Origin: Vanilla planifolia
Taxonomy: Eukaryota; Streptophyta; Magnoliopsida; Asparagales; Orchidaceae
DNA length: 64,000 bases
Direction of reading: 5' to 3'
NCBI GenBank assembly: GCA_023846275.1
Contig: JAIUJO010000227.1
Location: forward strand, 402,243-466,242
Each line of letters opens with the position of its first letter. The stretch's first letter is position 1. The notes beneath the pieces are model-generated. The model saw only the letters and a program-made list of their open reading frames with translations, ran no database searches and was not told where the DNA came from. A program made the position numbers and the translations under genes. Shown piece by piece: positions 14,476 through 27,155 of this stretch.

Positions 14476-17400
14476 GAAAAGTCTTTTTGAAACACCATGT
14501 ACAATTATGAAAGCTAGGATCATGCAAGAATGTTAATAATAGAAGCAAAAAATTCTAAGTTTAACAAGTACGATGAAATGTGTCAAGTATTGTATAATAT
14601 GATTAACATAACTACAGAAGCAAGATAAAGCTAGGAGAATCATTAAATATAGGGAATCATTGGATTACAATGTGAGAATTGGTATGTTAGTTTACATACC
14701 AGTACTAATTTTAGGGTCATAAAATTATGATTAGTGATGTTAGTAGTTAGTTAAAAAATATTTAGCACAACATATAATACTATAATAGTAAAAGTACTAG
14801 TGTAATAAAAAACATGAATAACTTGAGTTTTATATTTGAGCTACTTTTGATCCTAGCCACTACAATTAAAGTATGTTAGATCTAAGCAATTAAAATAGCT
14901 TAGATAGAGATGGTAAAGGGAAATAAAATTTAAGAGAAATACAACCCTAGAATTCATGAGTCCTTAATAGAATGGCATGGTGATATTTCTTTGTAGTTCT
15001 AACAACATATACAATTATTTAAGATTTTTTTGTTTTAATTTATTAAGATGAAATAAGACTAAACATTTTATCGCATTGTAGTCTTGAGCTCTTTTAAGAG
15101 TTCGTACTTGAAGAAAATTAAGCAAAAGAAGATGACAACAAGGAATGGATAGTGGTATCTCAAGTTTTGTTTAGGAAGAAGACAATACAAAATTTTATGC
15201 TGGCCTTTACTTAGTTTCTAGGGCAGGCAAACCTTTGCTTCACATATAAGCTGATAAGCAGATTAAAATAATAATTATTAAACAAAATACTTTAGATACC
15301 AAATTTGGCATATCATGATGGTAAATGAGCCATGATATTTCCATTTGATAGTTAAAATGTATGTTCATACCTACTTAAAATTTTCTTCATGAATAAAGCA
15401 TAAAATATATAAATTTATTAATAAAAGTTTGTATAACAAGCTTGACTAAAGCTTTATGATGCTGTTGTGAAATTGTGAATATGATATTCTCGTTCTTGTT
15501 ATAATATAAATTATGATAATTTTTTCAATACAAAGCTAAGTGAACACATTGAATTGTTTTAATTGCTATGTGTTGGAATGAAAAGAAATTATGATTCCTA
15601 AACAAGTTACATTAACATGAGTTATCTCATTGGTTTGAATGATGAAATTGAGATTTGAAATTTCTAAACTATTCATGATTTTTTGGCTAAATGCATCTTT
15701 TTGTTATCTAATTGTGCTAAAAGATTTGAATTTTAGAGAATATCAGAAGGAACCATGATTACTAGTAAAAGGGTAAATTGATCTTGTGATTTAGATTGCA
15801 AAATGAAATTTATGGTAGAAATATTTCTTGAACATCAATGCTGAAACTTTTCAATTATACTCTAATTTAAGCAAATCATGAGTGCATAAAGAGATTGTCA
15901 TATTTAAAATTTTAAATTTGAGGTATATGTTTTCGATTTTCCACATTCACAAAACCTATAATACTTTGAAATATCATTATTTTATGTATATGATGGAAAT
16001 TGAGGATAATCATGCAAAGGTTATTGCTAAATTGAAATTAGATAATGGAAAGATGGTGGTAATCTATGCTCAAGAACTTAGTCAATACATTTTTAAATGA
16101 AGCCAAGAAAGAACTTAATTACACATAATATTTGTCGTACATGATAACTAAGACATAGATGTGATATTTTACAATAATGTGGGGCAATAAACTAGGGTTA
16201 CACTTTTGGGTCTTAGTGGTATGAGCCAATGGTTAGCTTAAAATGTTGGTAGAGAACCTTGAAAGCACTTCAGATAGCTTCTAAGGAAAGCTTGGCACTT
16301 AGGTTACTTGTAGGGAAGCTTGATGGGCTTTGGTGGATCATAGAAGAAGTGTAATCTTTGAAGTTTTGTCTCAATAAAGAAGATATAAGGAATCAAAAAT
16401 TATAAAAGCTAAGTAGTAGATTTTACAAACTCAAACTAAGTCTACGAGCTATTGTGGTTGCCTAAGGGAACCAAAGAATTGTTTTTAATGCATTAGATTT
16501 GAAGTCTTAGTATTTCTCTATTTAAAATTTGATGATATAGTATTTAGAATTTAGATACCTAAGGTTTGAAAATTAAACATTGGATAATGTTAAGCATCCA
16601 AGTAACACCAGTAAGGGTTAAAAGTAAGTTATGTCTTGAATAGACCTTGAATGACCTTTTGGTTGACTAATAACCAAGCACATATTAAGATAAAATAATT
16701 CAAATAGACTACAACTTTTTCTCAACGAAAAAAAGTTAAAAATTAAGATTGGATTAAGGATATCAAGTAGTTGTTAAGTCATTGGAAACACCTAATTTAA
16801 GGTAATGATTTGATAAGACTCTTGATTAGACCATGGATGAGGGCTAGTTGAAAAAAATAGCTTAAATTTTGCCTTGGAAGAGGTGTTAAGGGTGCCAGGG
16901 TTATTGGTTTTATTAGACGTGGGGTAAACTTTAATCGTGTTTATAATGTTTGATAAGATATTAATAGCTCTAAATTAGGCAATTAGGACAGTAATTATTA
17001 TTGTAGATGGTACTTTAGGAAGCATATGTGGCTCATGGGAGGCTTTTTTATGGGTGTGGTGGCTCCAAGTTTTTTATCAGGCTTGAGAGCCATTAGTTGA
17101 AGTCATAACAATGAAGGATTATAAACAAGGGCTTTTATGTTAAGTAATTCATCAAAGAATTTCGAGCTTTAGTGGTGCTCAATTGATTTTTAATATAGTC
17201 TACAAGAGTTTAGCAATGATTTACATGTAAGCTAGTCAGGGTTTATTGGAGACCCTAGGTTAGTCTAGGTAGTTATTAAGGTTATCAGAAAACTCTAAAT
17301 GATCTAGATAGATAATTATAGTTTTAGAGAAACTTCTAGTATTTTCATATATGAAAAGTTAAGGTTATAGGAGACATCAAATGAACCCAATAGGTAGTGG

Positions 17401-17997
17401 AAGATGAAACAATATGAAATGATGTTTCTTGACAAGGAACTCTACATTTATAATGGCATAAATTATCATGTAGTGAACCTTTGATGATAGCACACCAAGA
17501 AAAGTTAGGTTAGTAAAAATCCGAGATGGTCATATTCTTACGAATTTTTTTTGTCTTGTTTAGCACAACATGCCTATTCAAGGTAAAAAGGAGATCATAC
17601 ATGTTGTTTAACAAAGTAAAGAGTGCAATGAATTGTTTATGATTCCTAGTGTCATACGTAACTGGTTAAGTGAAAGATAGACCATATATAGTTAACTTCT
17701 AGATCATGTGCTAAGGATCTTATGATGTATGAGTTTTACTAATTTATAAGTCATCATAAGAAGTCATAGTGTGAATCATGTAGTAGAGTGCTATATAGTT
17801 ATTGAGGACACTTAGAGACCCATAACCCCCTGTGTCACCTTGCGTCAGCTTCACAATACTGGCAGGAAGTCCTCCATGGAATTCTGATTCCATCATCTTA
17901 ATGAAAGACTAACATCATTTTATTGGACTTCTTATAAGGAAGTGTCAAATTACGTGGTGAGATAGTAGTCTAGAACATGCATCATGGATTCCTTATG
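14476..17997. other. Non-satellite insertion between two minus satellite arrays; no gene recognised
   Basis: The satellite stops near 14475, within the GTCTCATAAAGCATGCC-equivalent part of a monomer. It resumes in the same orientation near 17998, at the TTTCATCTTGATC-equivalent part, so roughly 100 bp of monomer is missing across the insertion. The 3.5 kb between has less extreme A+T, for example around 17811-17880. It holds no frame with recognisable motifs. The best short frame is 15882-16100 (+, 72 codons), which I cannot assign. A 7-bp perfect hairpin (GGTATGT/ACATACC) sits at 14681-14700. It is probably old transposon-derived DNA, but I could not find paired LTRs or terminal inverted repeats. 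Confidence 0.55.
16217..16232 (+). other. Possible decayed tRNA-iMet primer-binding site
   Basis: TGGTATGAGCCAATGG resembles the plant LTR-retrotransposon primer site TGGTATCAGAGCC with a two-base loss. If genuine, the DNA just upstream would be a 5' LTR on the plus strand. I could not find its partner LTR downstream, so this rests on one short match. Confidence 0.3.
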
Positions 17998-20900
17998 ATT
18001 ATTTCATCTTGATCAAATCTCATTTGGAATTACTACCAAGAAAGTGACTCTAATGGTGCTCGTTCTTTCAGTATTGGGCCTCATTTGTAATTACAATGAG
18101 TTAACAAAGTAAATAAGAAAAACTAATAATTTTTTGAATGTTATATAAATATATAATGTAGTTCAAATAAGATATATTTAAGTAATGTAATATATTCAAA
18201 TCAATATGACATAGAGTTCACATAAGGATAAAATAAGAGTTTGATATTAAAATAACTAAATCAAAGAAAAAATGTTGAAGAAATAAGGTAAAGCATTGAA
18301 GAAAATTTCATTTTAAGATTTTAAGTTGATTGGAGTATAGCATTATTGATCATCAAATAAATGATGAATGAAAATGTCTCTTAATGAATGCTAAAATCTA
18401 AGAAAATGTATTCAAAGATATAACAATGAATATTTAATTAGATAGTACTGCTCAAAATGAGTCCAATAATATTTTCCCTCTCAATCAGACCTCATCTTAA
18501 GTTAATGTCAATTATAAAAATAAATAAGCTTAAAAAATAATACTTTTTTAATATAAAGTAGATATGTACTAAATTTGAAATTTTATAAATTAAAGTAAAA
18601 TAATTAAACAAAATCAAAGTGAAAAAAACATAATAGGAGAGTAGAGTTAGACCTTCGTAGAAATATGACCAAAAAATAAAAATTGAATAAATTTAGAACA
18701 ATTTATACTAATGTTTAATTTAAAAATATTAAGAAAATCGAGGGTAAAATCCTCGATATAAAATCAATTTGGAATAAAGTTATCTCTTCGTTCTGACCAA
18801 AATCCTAAAAAATAAAATATTTAAGAATACATAAAATAATAGTTATTTTGATAAATATCATTAAGATAAGATCAGTGACATTGTTCCCTTTAGATTAGAC
18901 ATCGTTCCGTATTACGAAGAGTTAAAATTTTAAATAAACACAAATAATAACATTTTTTAATATTTAGTAAATAAATATATTAAATCTGAAAATAAGATAA
19001 ATTTTAAAAATATAATATAACAAAATCAAAGTGATGTCAAACTCACACTGAAGGAAAATAAGACTTTCATACTAAAACAAAAAAATTAAAGCAAGAACTT
19101 AGAACAAATGAGTAATTATGTTGAAATATTGATTTCAAATATACTAAGAAAATCAAGTGTGATATCCTTAATTATAAAAATAGGATTGATTTGATATGCC
19201 ATGTAAAGTGTTATGAAACCCTTGCAAAATTAAAAATATGAAAATAAATATTTACTTATATTGAGCTCGTTAATGTGAGTCCAATTATTTTTTTCCCATC
19301 TAGATCAAACATCAATTGGAACTACTACAAATTTCTAAAGAAAACAAGCATGAATAATAATAAATTATTATTTAAATATTAATTAAATATATAATGGAGT
19401 TGATATGAGATAAATTGATGCATTTAAATATAACCAAATCAAAGCTATGTAAAAGTCACACTAATGGAGAATTATCCTTCCATATTAATATAGCATATTC
19501 AAAGCAAACATTTGTAGAAATGAGATAAATGTATCTAGATAGTTGCATTTGAAGATAATAATGAAATCAAGTTTGACATCCCCGACTATCAAATTAAGTA
19601 TAATTAGAAATATCTTAAAATACATACAAATCTTTAGAAAAAAAATATTTAAAATTATAAAAATAAAATATTGAATTTGATAAAACACATCGAGATGAGT
19701 GCAATGAAATCAAGTGATGTAATGGTCATATGAGAAGAAATTTAGAATTATAGGGAACATTGCCAAGCCGAACAAATACATTTCAAGAAACAGAGACAAA
19801 TTATGCAAAAAAGTTGAATTCCAGGTTGCTAAAGAGATCTAGTGTAACAACTTCTATCATCAAATCAAGTATAAATCAAAGTCTCTCATAAACAAGGCCA
19901 AAAACAAAGAAAATTAAATTAAAAGATATTTAAAAAACAAATATTTATTTAACTAGTGGTCATCACAACCTATCTAATGACCTTGTTTTCATCATGATAA
20001 GATCTTGTTTATAATTACTTCAAATTACCAAGTTAAATATGTAGTAGTAATAATAAAATATTTATTTAATATTTAATAAATATATATTTAATCTAAAACA
20101 TGATAAATTGAAGGAATAAAATACATCCATATGAAAGCAATGTAAAGGCTAGACATGTAGAACTTTAAGTTACATAGCAATCTAAAAAATCAAAGAGAAA
20201 ACATAGAAGAGATCAAATAAATTTTATAAGAAAGATGCAATCGAAGATTTGAAGGGGATAGAGTGTAAAATCATCAATTATCAAATAAAATATGAATAAA
20301 AATGTCTATTAAAGAATACCAAAATCTTATAAAATAGAATATATAATAATAAAAAAATCAAGATTAAATTTGAAAGAGCTCATTGAGATAAGTTCAATGA
20401 TGTTCTCATGTTCTTGATGGTACTTTGTGAGAAGTTACAATAAATTACAAAAACAATAAGTGTAGATAATTTTTTTTTTAAATATTAAGTAATTATATAT
20501 TAAAATTAAAATGAGAAAATTTTAAGTAAACTGGTATAATAAAATTAATGAGAAGTCATGGTCACATGATAGGAGAGCTACACATTCATAGTTATACAAC
20601 AAAATAACAAAAAAATATCTAAATAAATGAGACAAATTATATAGCATTCCAGCATACTAAGAAGTTCGATGTAATATTATCGACTATTAAATCTTCAACA
20701 AATCAAAATAACATGTAAAGTGAATCAAATAATTAAATAAATGAATATTTGGTAACATAAAACATGTTGAGCTCAATCCAATTATCTTTTTGTTTTGCCT
20801 CAGCCAGACCTCATTTGTCATTTTTATGAATTATCAAAAAAAATAAATAAGAAATTATTATTTAATATCAATTTAAATATGTTAAAATAAATGAAATAAA

Positions 20901-21100
20901 TTGAAGAAATGTAATATAAGAAAATCAAAGCATTGTAAGGGCTTCATGCATGGTGATTTCAATTACACAGTAATGTAAAAAAATGATGAAAAAAAGAAGA
21001 AATCAGATAAATTATATGACAAAGTTGTATTCAAAGATGTTGTGGAGATTAAGTGTATAACATTAATAGGTAAATAAGGTAAAAATCAAAATATCATAAA
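17998..21100 (-). repeat. Diverged ~0.4-kb satellite array, minus orientation (about 8 monomers)
   Basis: Monomer anchors fall near 18308, 18716, 19127, 19544, 19816, 20237, 20643 and 21027. Spacing is about 400 bp except for one short unit (19544 to 19816). The left border is messy: two partial copies of the same monomer segment, ending CTCATTTGGAATTAC and CTCATTTGTAATTAC, lie within about 45-75 bp of each other at about 18000-18095. The array ends near 21100, where orientation flips to plus across a short A+T-rich stretch (21100-21135). Confidence 0.85.
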
Positions 21101-21129
21101 TTATATTATTTTATTTTATCTTTATTTAT

Positions 21130-23530
21130 CTTTAATATTTATCTACATAATTTGAAAGCTATCGTTTATGTCATTTGTTCAAATTTTTACATTGCTTTAA
21201 TCATATTACAATGGTACTCTAAATCTCATCTTGTGAGAGCTTTAAATCACTTTGATTTGGTTATATTGCATGGCTTTAATTCATCTCATTTTGGCTTTAA
21301 TACTTCTTTGCATAAAAAGGAAATTATAATTTATTGTTAATTTTGCTTAATTAATTTTTAAATTCACAGTAATTTTAAAAATTGTTTGATTGAGACAAAA
21401 TAAATATTGTTGGAGTCATCTCAATTAGCTCTTTTAAATTAAATATTGATTTTGTAATTTTGAATATTTTATTTAATCATGCTTTAGCATTCTTTACATG
21501 ACATTTTATTCAAATTTTATTTGTCCATCACGGATGTGACTGTCAATCAAGTTTATATCATGGAAAGTAATCATTCTATTAAATTTATCTCATTTCTTTA
21601 AATTTTTTCATTGATTTGTTTAAGTTAATATGTAACTCTAAATCACCTTTTAATGATTTGCTTAATTGATTTAAAAATATTATATTGCTTCAATTTATTT
21701 CATTCTTATTTTATTATTTATTTACTTAGTATTGACATAATAATTTAGATTTATTTATGATTTTTACTTTTTTTTTAATGTAATCAATATAAAAAAGATG
21801 TTATTAGCAATTATATATCTATTTTTATATGTTTAAATGTATCATTTAATATTATTTTGTCATGCATTATGAGACATCTTCATTCATATCTAATTTTGTG
21901 AATGAGGATGTACACTCAATCATGTTTGCATCTTGGATTGGAAGTTTCTCATAAAATTTATTTCATTTCTTAAAGACTTTTTCATTGATTTTGGTATATT
22001 ACTATGCAACAATAAATCTCCTTTTATATTGCTATTACCATACTTTGTTTTGGTTATGTTATATTACTTTAATTTAACTTATTTTAACATTAATATAAAT
22101 TTACTTTATATTAAACTAATATTGTTTATTTATTATGCCGGTTTAATTTTGAAATTTTTCTTCATTCCAATCCAGGACTTATCAAGGCAACAAAATGTAG
22201 CTCAACTCATCTCAACTAGCTTTGCCCATTTAAATATTCATTTTTATATTTTTAAATTTTTCATTTGACTTTGATTTTGAAAGACGTGTTGGGACATTTC
22301 ATTTCTTATCTTATTTCATGATTAAGGATGTTACTCTTGATCACCTCAATATTTTAGAATGCCAATTATTTATACAATGTTTCTCTTTTTTTTCAACTTT
22401 TTCATTTTGATTTTGTTATATTACTATGAAACTCTAATTCTATTTTGAGACACCTTAGCATTTTTTGATTTGGTTATATTTTGTTATTTAAAGTTATTTC
22501 ATTAAAACTTCAATGTAAATTAACTTTTCATTAAAATAATAATTTATTATTATATTTAATTATTTAATTTTGTCATTTGTTGTAACTTTAAAAGAAATTT
22601 GATTGAGACAAAACAAACATTTTGGCATGCTACACTTGATGTCTCTAGTATCTTGCAATATAGTTTTGCATTATATATATCATATTTTTTCAAATTTTTT
22701 TCTTCGATTTTATTATTTTATTATATTTCTTTAAATTTACTCTTAAGTGACCTTAACATCTTTTCAATATGGTTATATTACATTGCCTTAATTTCGGTTA
22801 TTTTAACTATATTATATATTTACATTACATAAAAAATATTTGTTTTATTATTTACTCCTTTTTAATTTCATAATTCATGGTATATATAATCGATGTTAAA
22901 TAAAAATGAAATAAGTACCCTTGGGCTCATATCAATAAGATTTTTGAAATTTAATATTTAGTTTCATACCTTTTAATTATTCTATTTCCTAAGATTTTGG
23001 CATGTTTTATATGGCATTCTAATTTGTACTAAATTTTCTTAATCAAGTGTGACATACCTTATTTTCTTATTAATTTGAAATACAATTTTTTTGTACTATT
23101 TATCTCATATCTTTAATTTTTTTTTTTGCTCTAATTTGATTAAATTCCTTTGAAGCTATAGTTGTACCTTAATATGACCTGAACAACAATTCGACTTAGT
23201 TATATAACATTAGGTCAAGTTTTATAATTTTAGATTTTCCAAATATTCACTTGATATTAAAATAATAATTTATTGTTATTTATGCTTATTTACTTTGGTT
23301 ATTCAAGCTTGTTCTAGACAAGCCATATTTAGACAAAACAAACACCATTTTCTCATCTTGATAATCTTTATCTGATTAAATATATTTTTAATATTTTTTA
23401 AATATTTTTATTTTTTAAGGTTTTCCCTTTTTTTATAAGTTATTTCAATTCATAACTTATTTGAAGTTGAATAATGTCACACTCATTCTTGTTATTATCT
23501 TTAAATTCAAACTTTTATTATCAAAATTTC
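21130..23530 (+). repeat. Diverged ~0.4-kb satellite array, plus orientation
   Basis: Same monomer in plus orientation. Anchors fall near 21545, 21910, 22330, 22620 (a rearranged unit), 23045 and 23480. The motif TTTGATTTGGTTATATTGC is well preserved at about 21252-21270. Minus arrays flank it on both sides, so it forms an inverted block between two oppositely oriented arrays. Open frames of 62-111 codons at 21152-22832 are satellite sequence read by chance; neighbouring monomers do not conserve them. Confidence 0.83.
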
Positions 23531-23539
23531 TAATAATGT

Positions 23540-26500
23540 GTGCTAAAATCTTAAAAGATATGATATTTAGAAATATAAAAAATTAATATTTAAATGCATA
23601 GAGTTTAGCAAGATGAGTCATATTAAGTTTGTTATTTTGTCTTGATAAGACATTTTTTGGAGTTATTATGAATTACAAAATAAAATAAGTATAAATAATA
23701 AAAAAATTATTATTTCAAATTATGTGAATATATATAAATTTTAAAGTTAAATAAATTAAAGAGATCTAATATAACTAAAAGAAAATGATGTAAAGGTTAT
23801 AACAGATGTGATTTTGGGTAATATAACAATATAACAATATTTGATGCAAAAATTTGAATAAATGATATAAATTATGTAGGAAAATTTGTTCTCATAGAAA
23901 TTGAGTTAAGGTGTTTCATACTTTCTTGTCATGAATCATGAAGATTGAAAAAACTCTAGAAAATAAAATATTTTAAAAATATAATATTTAGTACTTAATT
24001 AGATATAGCTCTATGGGAGGAGTCCAATGACATCTTTTTGTCTTGAATAAAACTTGTTTTGAATTAATAAAAATTTGTAGAGTAGTAAGTATAAATAATA
24101 CTAAATTATAATTTTAATAATAAATAAATACAAATTAAAATTATCATGAGATAAATTTAAATAATACAATATAATAAAATGAAATGCATGAAAAAGTTTC
24201 CTGAGGGAAGAGTTAAGAGTTACATAATAATATAAGTAATTAAAAGAAAATATTTTGAAGAAATGATATAAATTATATGGCAAAGTTTCATTCCAAGTTG
24301 TTAAAGAGCTCATAACAGACTTGATCTTCAAATAAGCTATGAATTTAAAGATATCTTGAAGTGTGACAAAATCCTAAAAAATAAAATATTTAAAAATGCA
24401 AATATAAATATTTAAGTAGATGAGTTTAGACTAATTATATTTAACAAAGTTTTGTTTCGTCTAGATCAGACCTCTCTATAAATTATTGTAAATACAAAAC
24501 TAATATAGGAATAAATAATACTAAATTATTTTTTTAGAATTACGAAAACTTATAATAAAATTGAAGAATTAAGTTGAAGCATTTTAATAAAATCAAATCA
24601 AAGTGATGTTAAAGTGAAATGATAGGTGAATTTTAATTTAATAGTAATGCAAAAAAATTTAAATAGAACATTTGAAGAAATGAGACAAATTTTAGGAGAT
24701 AATTACATTCAAAGATACTTAGAAGATAAAAACAATACAAAAAATGTTTAAGACTATAAAAATTGGTAGGCGATAAAATCTTAAAAAATTAAAATATTTA
24801 GAAATATAAAAATGAATATTTAAATGCATAGAGTTCAATAACATAAGTCATATGAAGTTTGTTATTTTATCTCGATAAGACTTTTTTTGGAGTTATTATA
24901 AATTACAAAATTAAATAAGTATAAATAGTAATAAATTATTACAAATTATGTGGATATACATAATAGTTGAAGTTAGGTAAATTAAAGAGATCTAATATAA
25001 CAAAAAGAAAATGATGTAAAGGTTATAAGAGATGTGACTTAGAGTAATTTTTGCAATATAATAATATCAAAGTAAAAAATGTGAACAAACGATATAAATT
25101 ATATGAGAAACTATCTTATCATACAAATTAAGTAGATAAAGTGTTTCATCCTTTATCGTTAATTCATGTATGAATTTAAATGAATCATGAAGGATGAAAA
25201 AACTCAAGAAAATAAAATATTTGAAAAATAAAAAATTGAATACTTAATTAGATAAAGCTCTGTGAGAAGAGTCGAATGATGTTTTTTGTCTTGATTAATC
25301 CTTGTTTTGAATTAATCAAAATTGCAGAGTAACAAGTATAAATAATAATATATTATATTTTTAATAATAAATAAATACAAATTAAAATTATGATGAGATA
25401 AATTTAAATAATTTAACACAAAAAAATGAAAGACATGAAAAAGTTACTTGAGAGAAGAGTTAAGAGTTACATTATAATATAAGAAATGGAAAGAAAAAAT
25501 ATAGGAGAAATGAGATTATTGGTTTGGGAATATTCCATTCGAAGTTATTAAAGAGCTAAAGCATAACATACTTGATCTTCAAGTAAGACATGAAATTAAA
25601 GGTGTTGTAAAGTGTGCAAAAATCCAAAAAAAAAGTAAAATATTTAAACATACTAATAATAAACATTTATTTTGATAAGTTTCGACTAGTTGAGTTTAAC
25701 AAAGTTTAGTTTCATCTCGATCAAACCAATTTGTGACTTATTGCAAATAACAAAATAATATGGACATAGGTAACACTTAATTATTATTTTAGTATTAAGA
25801 AAAATTTGTAATGAAATTGAAATGAATTAAGTTGATGCATTGTAGTAAAATCCATTCAAAGGACTCTTAAGATCAAATAAGAGATGAAATAGAGTTTCAT
25901 AGTGGTGTAACCATATTTAAAAAAGAAAAATTTGAAGAAATGAGACAAATTTTAGGAGAAATTTATATTCTAAGATACTTAGAAAATCAAAATATTACAA
26001 AAATATTTAAAAATATAAAAATTAATGTGAGATAAAATCTTAAAACAATAAAATACTTAGAAATATAAAAATGAATATTTAAATACAAAGAGTTCGAGAA
26101 GATCAGTCATATGAAGTTCGATATTTCATCATGATAAGACTTTCTTTGGAGTTATTATGAATTAAAAAATTAAATAGGTATAAATAATAGTTAATTATTA
26201 TTTCAAATTATGTGAATATATATATTAATGTTAAAGTTATGTAAATTAAAGAGATTTAATATAAGTAAAAGAAAATGATGTAAATGTCATATGGGATGTG
26301 ATTTACAGTAACATAGCAATATCACAAAAATGTAAAAAATTTAAACAAACGATATAAATTATATGGGAAAATTTTTACTCACAAAAATTAAGAAGATAAA
26401 GTGTTTTATCCTTTATCATCAATTCATGTATGAATTGAAATGAATCATGAAGCATGAAAAAACTCTAGAAAATAAAATATTTGAAAAATAAAAAATCGAA

Positions 26501-27155
26501 TATATATTTGATAGAGCTCTATGAGAGGAGTCGAATTGTGTTTTTTGTCTTGATTAAACCTATTTAACACTAATAAAAATTTGTAGAGTAATAACTATAA
26601 GTAATAAAAAATTATGATTTTATTATTAAATAAATATAAATTAAAATTCTGATGTCATAAATTTAAAAAATTTAATATAACAAATTGAAAGACATGAAAA
26701 TGTTACATGAGAGAAGGGTTGAGAGTTACAAAATAATATAAGTAATTAAAAAAAACTTTTGAAGAAACGAGATAAATTTTGTTGGAAATTTCCATTCCAA
26801 GTTATTAAAGAGCTGAAGTATAACATATTCGATCTTCAAATATGATATGAATTTAAAGGTGTCATAAAATGTGCTAAAATATTAAAAATAAAATATTTAT
26901 AAATCAAAAAATAAATATTTAATTGGGTGAGCTTAGACTAGTTGAGTTTAACAAAGTTTCTTTCATCTTGATAAGACCTCTTTAAGAATTACTACTAATA
27001 ACAAAACAATATAAGCATAGATAATAATAATTATTATTTTAATATTAAGAAATTGTATAATAAAATTGAAATGAATTAAGTTGACACATTGTAATAAAAT
27101 CAAATCAAAGTGCTGTTAAGGTCAAATGAGCAGTGAATTAGAATTTCATAGTAAT
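23540..27155 (-). repeat. Satellite array with three-monomer higher-order repeat (~1.25 kb)
   Basis: Here individual monomers match the monomer three positions away better than their neighbours. First monomer type: GCATAGAGTT at 23596, 24826 and (as ACAAAGAGTT) 26085, each followed by a GGAGTTATTATGAATTA-type segment and AAAGAGATCTAATATAA near 23756, 24980 and 26247. Second type: GATAGAGCTCTATGAGAGGAG-like at about 24000, 25252 and 26510. Third type: GATCTTCAAATAAG-like at about 24318, 25566 and 26832. The unit is therefore about 1.23-1.26 kb. The third copy is cut off at 27155, inside its third monomer, by unrelated sequence. This is younger amplification within an older array. Confidence 0.85.

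Noticed and set aside
15882-16100. 72-codon plus ORF as a gene
   Set aside because: No recognisable domain, no conserved copy and no supporting context; open length is within what chance allows over 64 kb.
21933-22268. 111-codon plus ORF
   Set aside because: Lies wholly inside satellite monomers. Equivalent positions in other monomers are closed, and the start and end match monomer landmarks rather than a gene.
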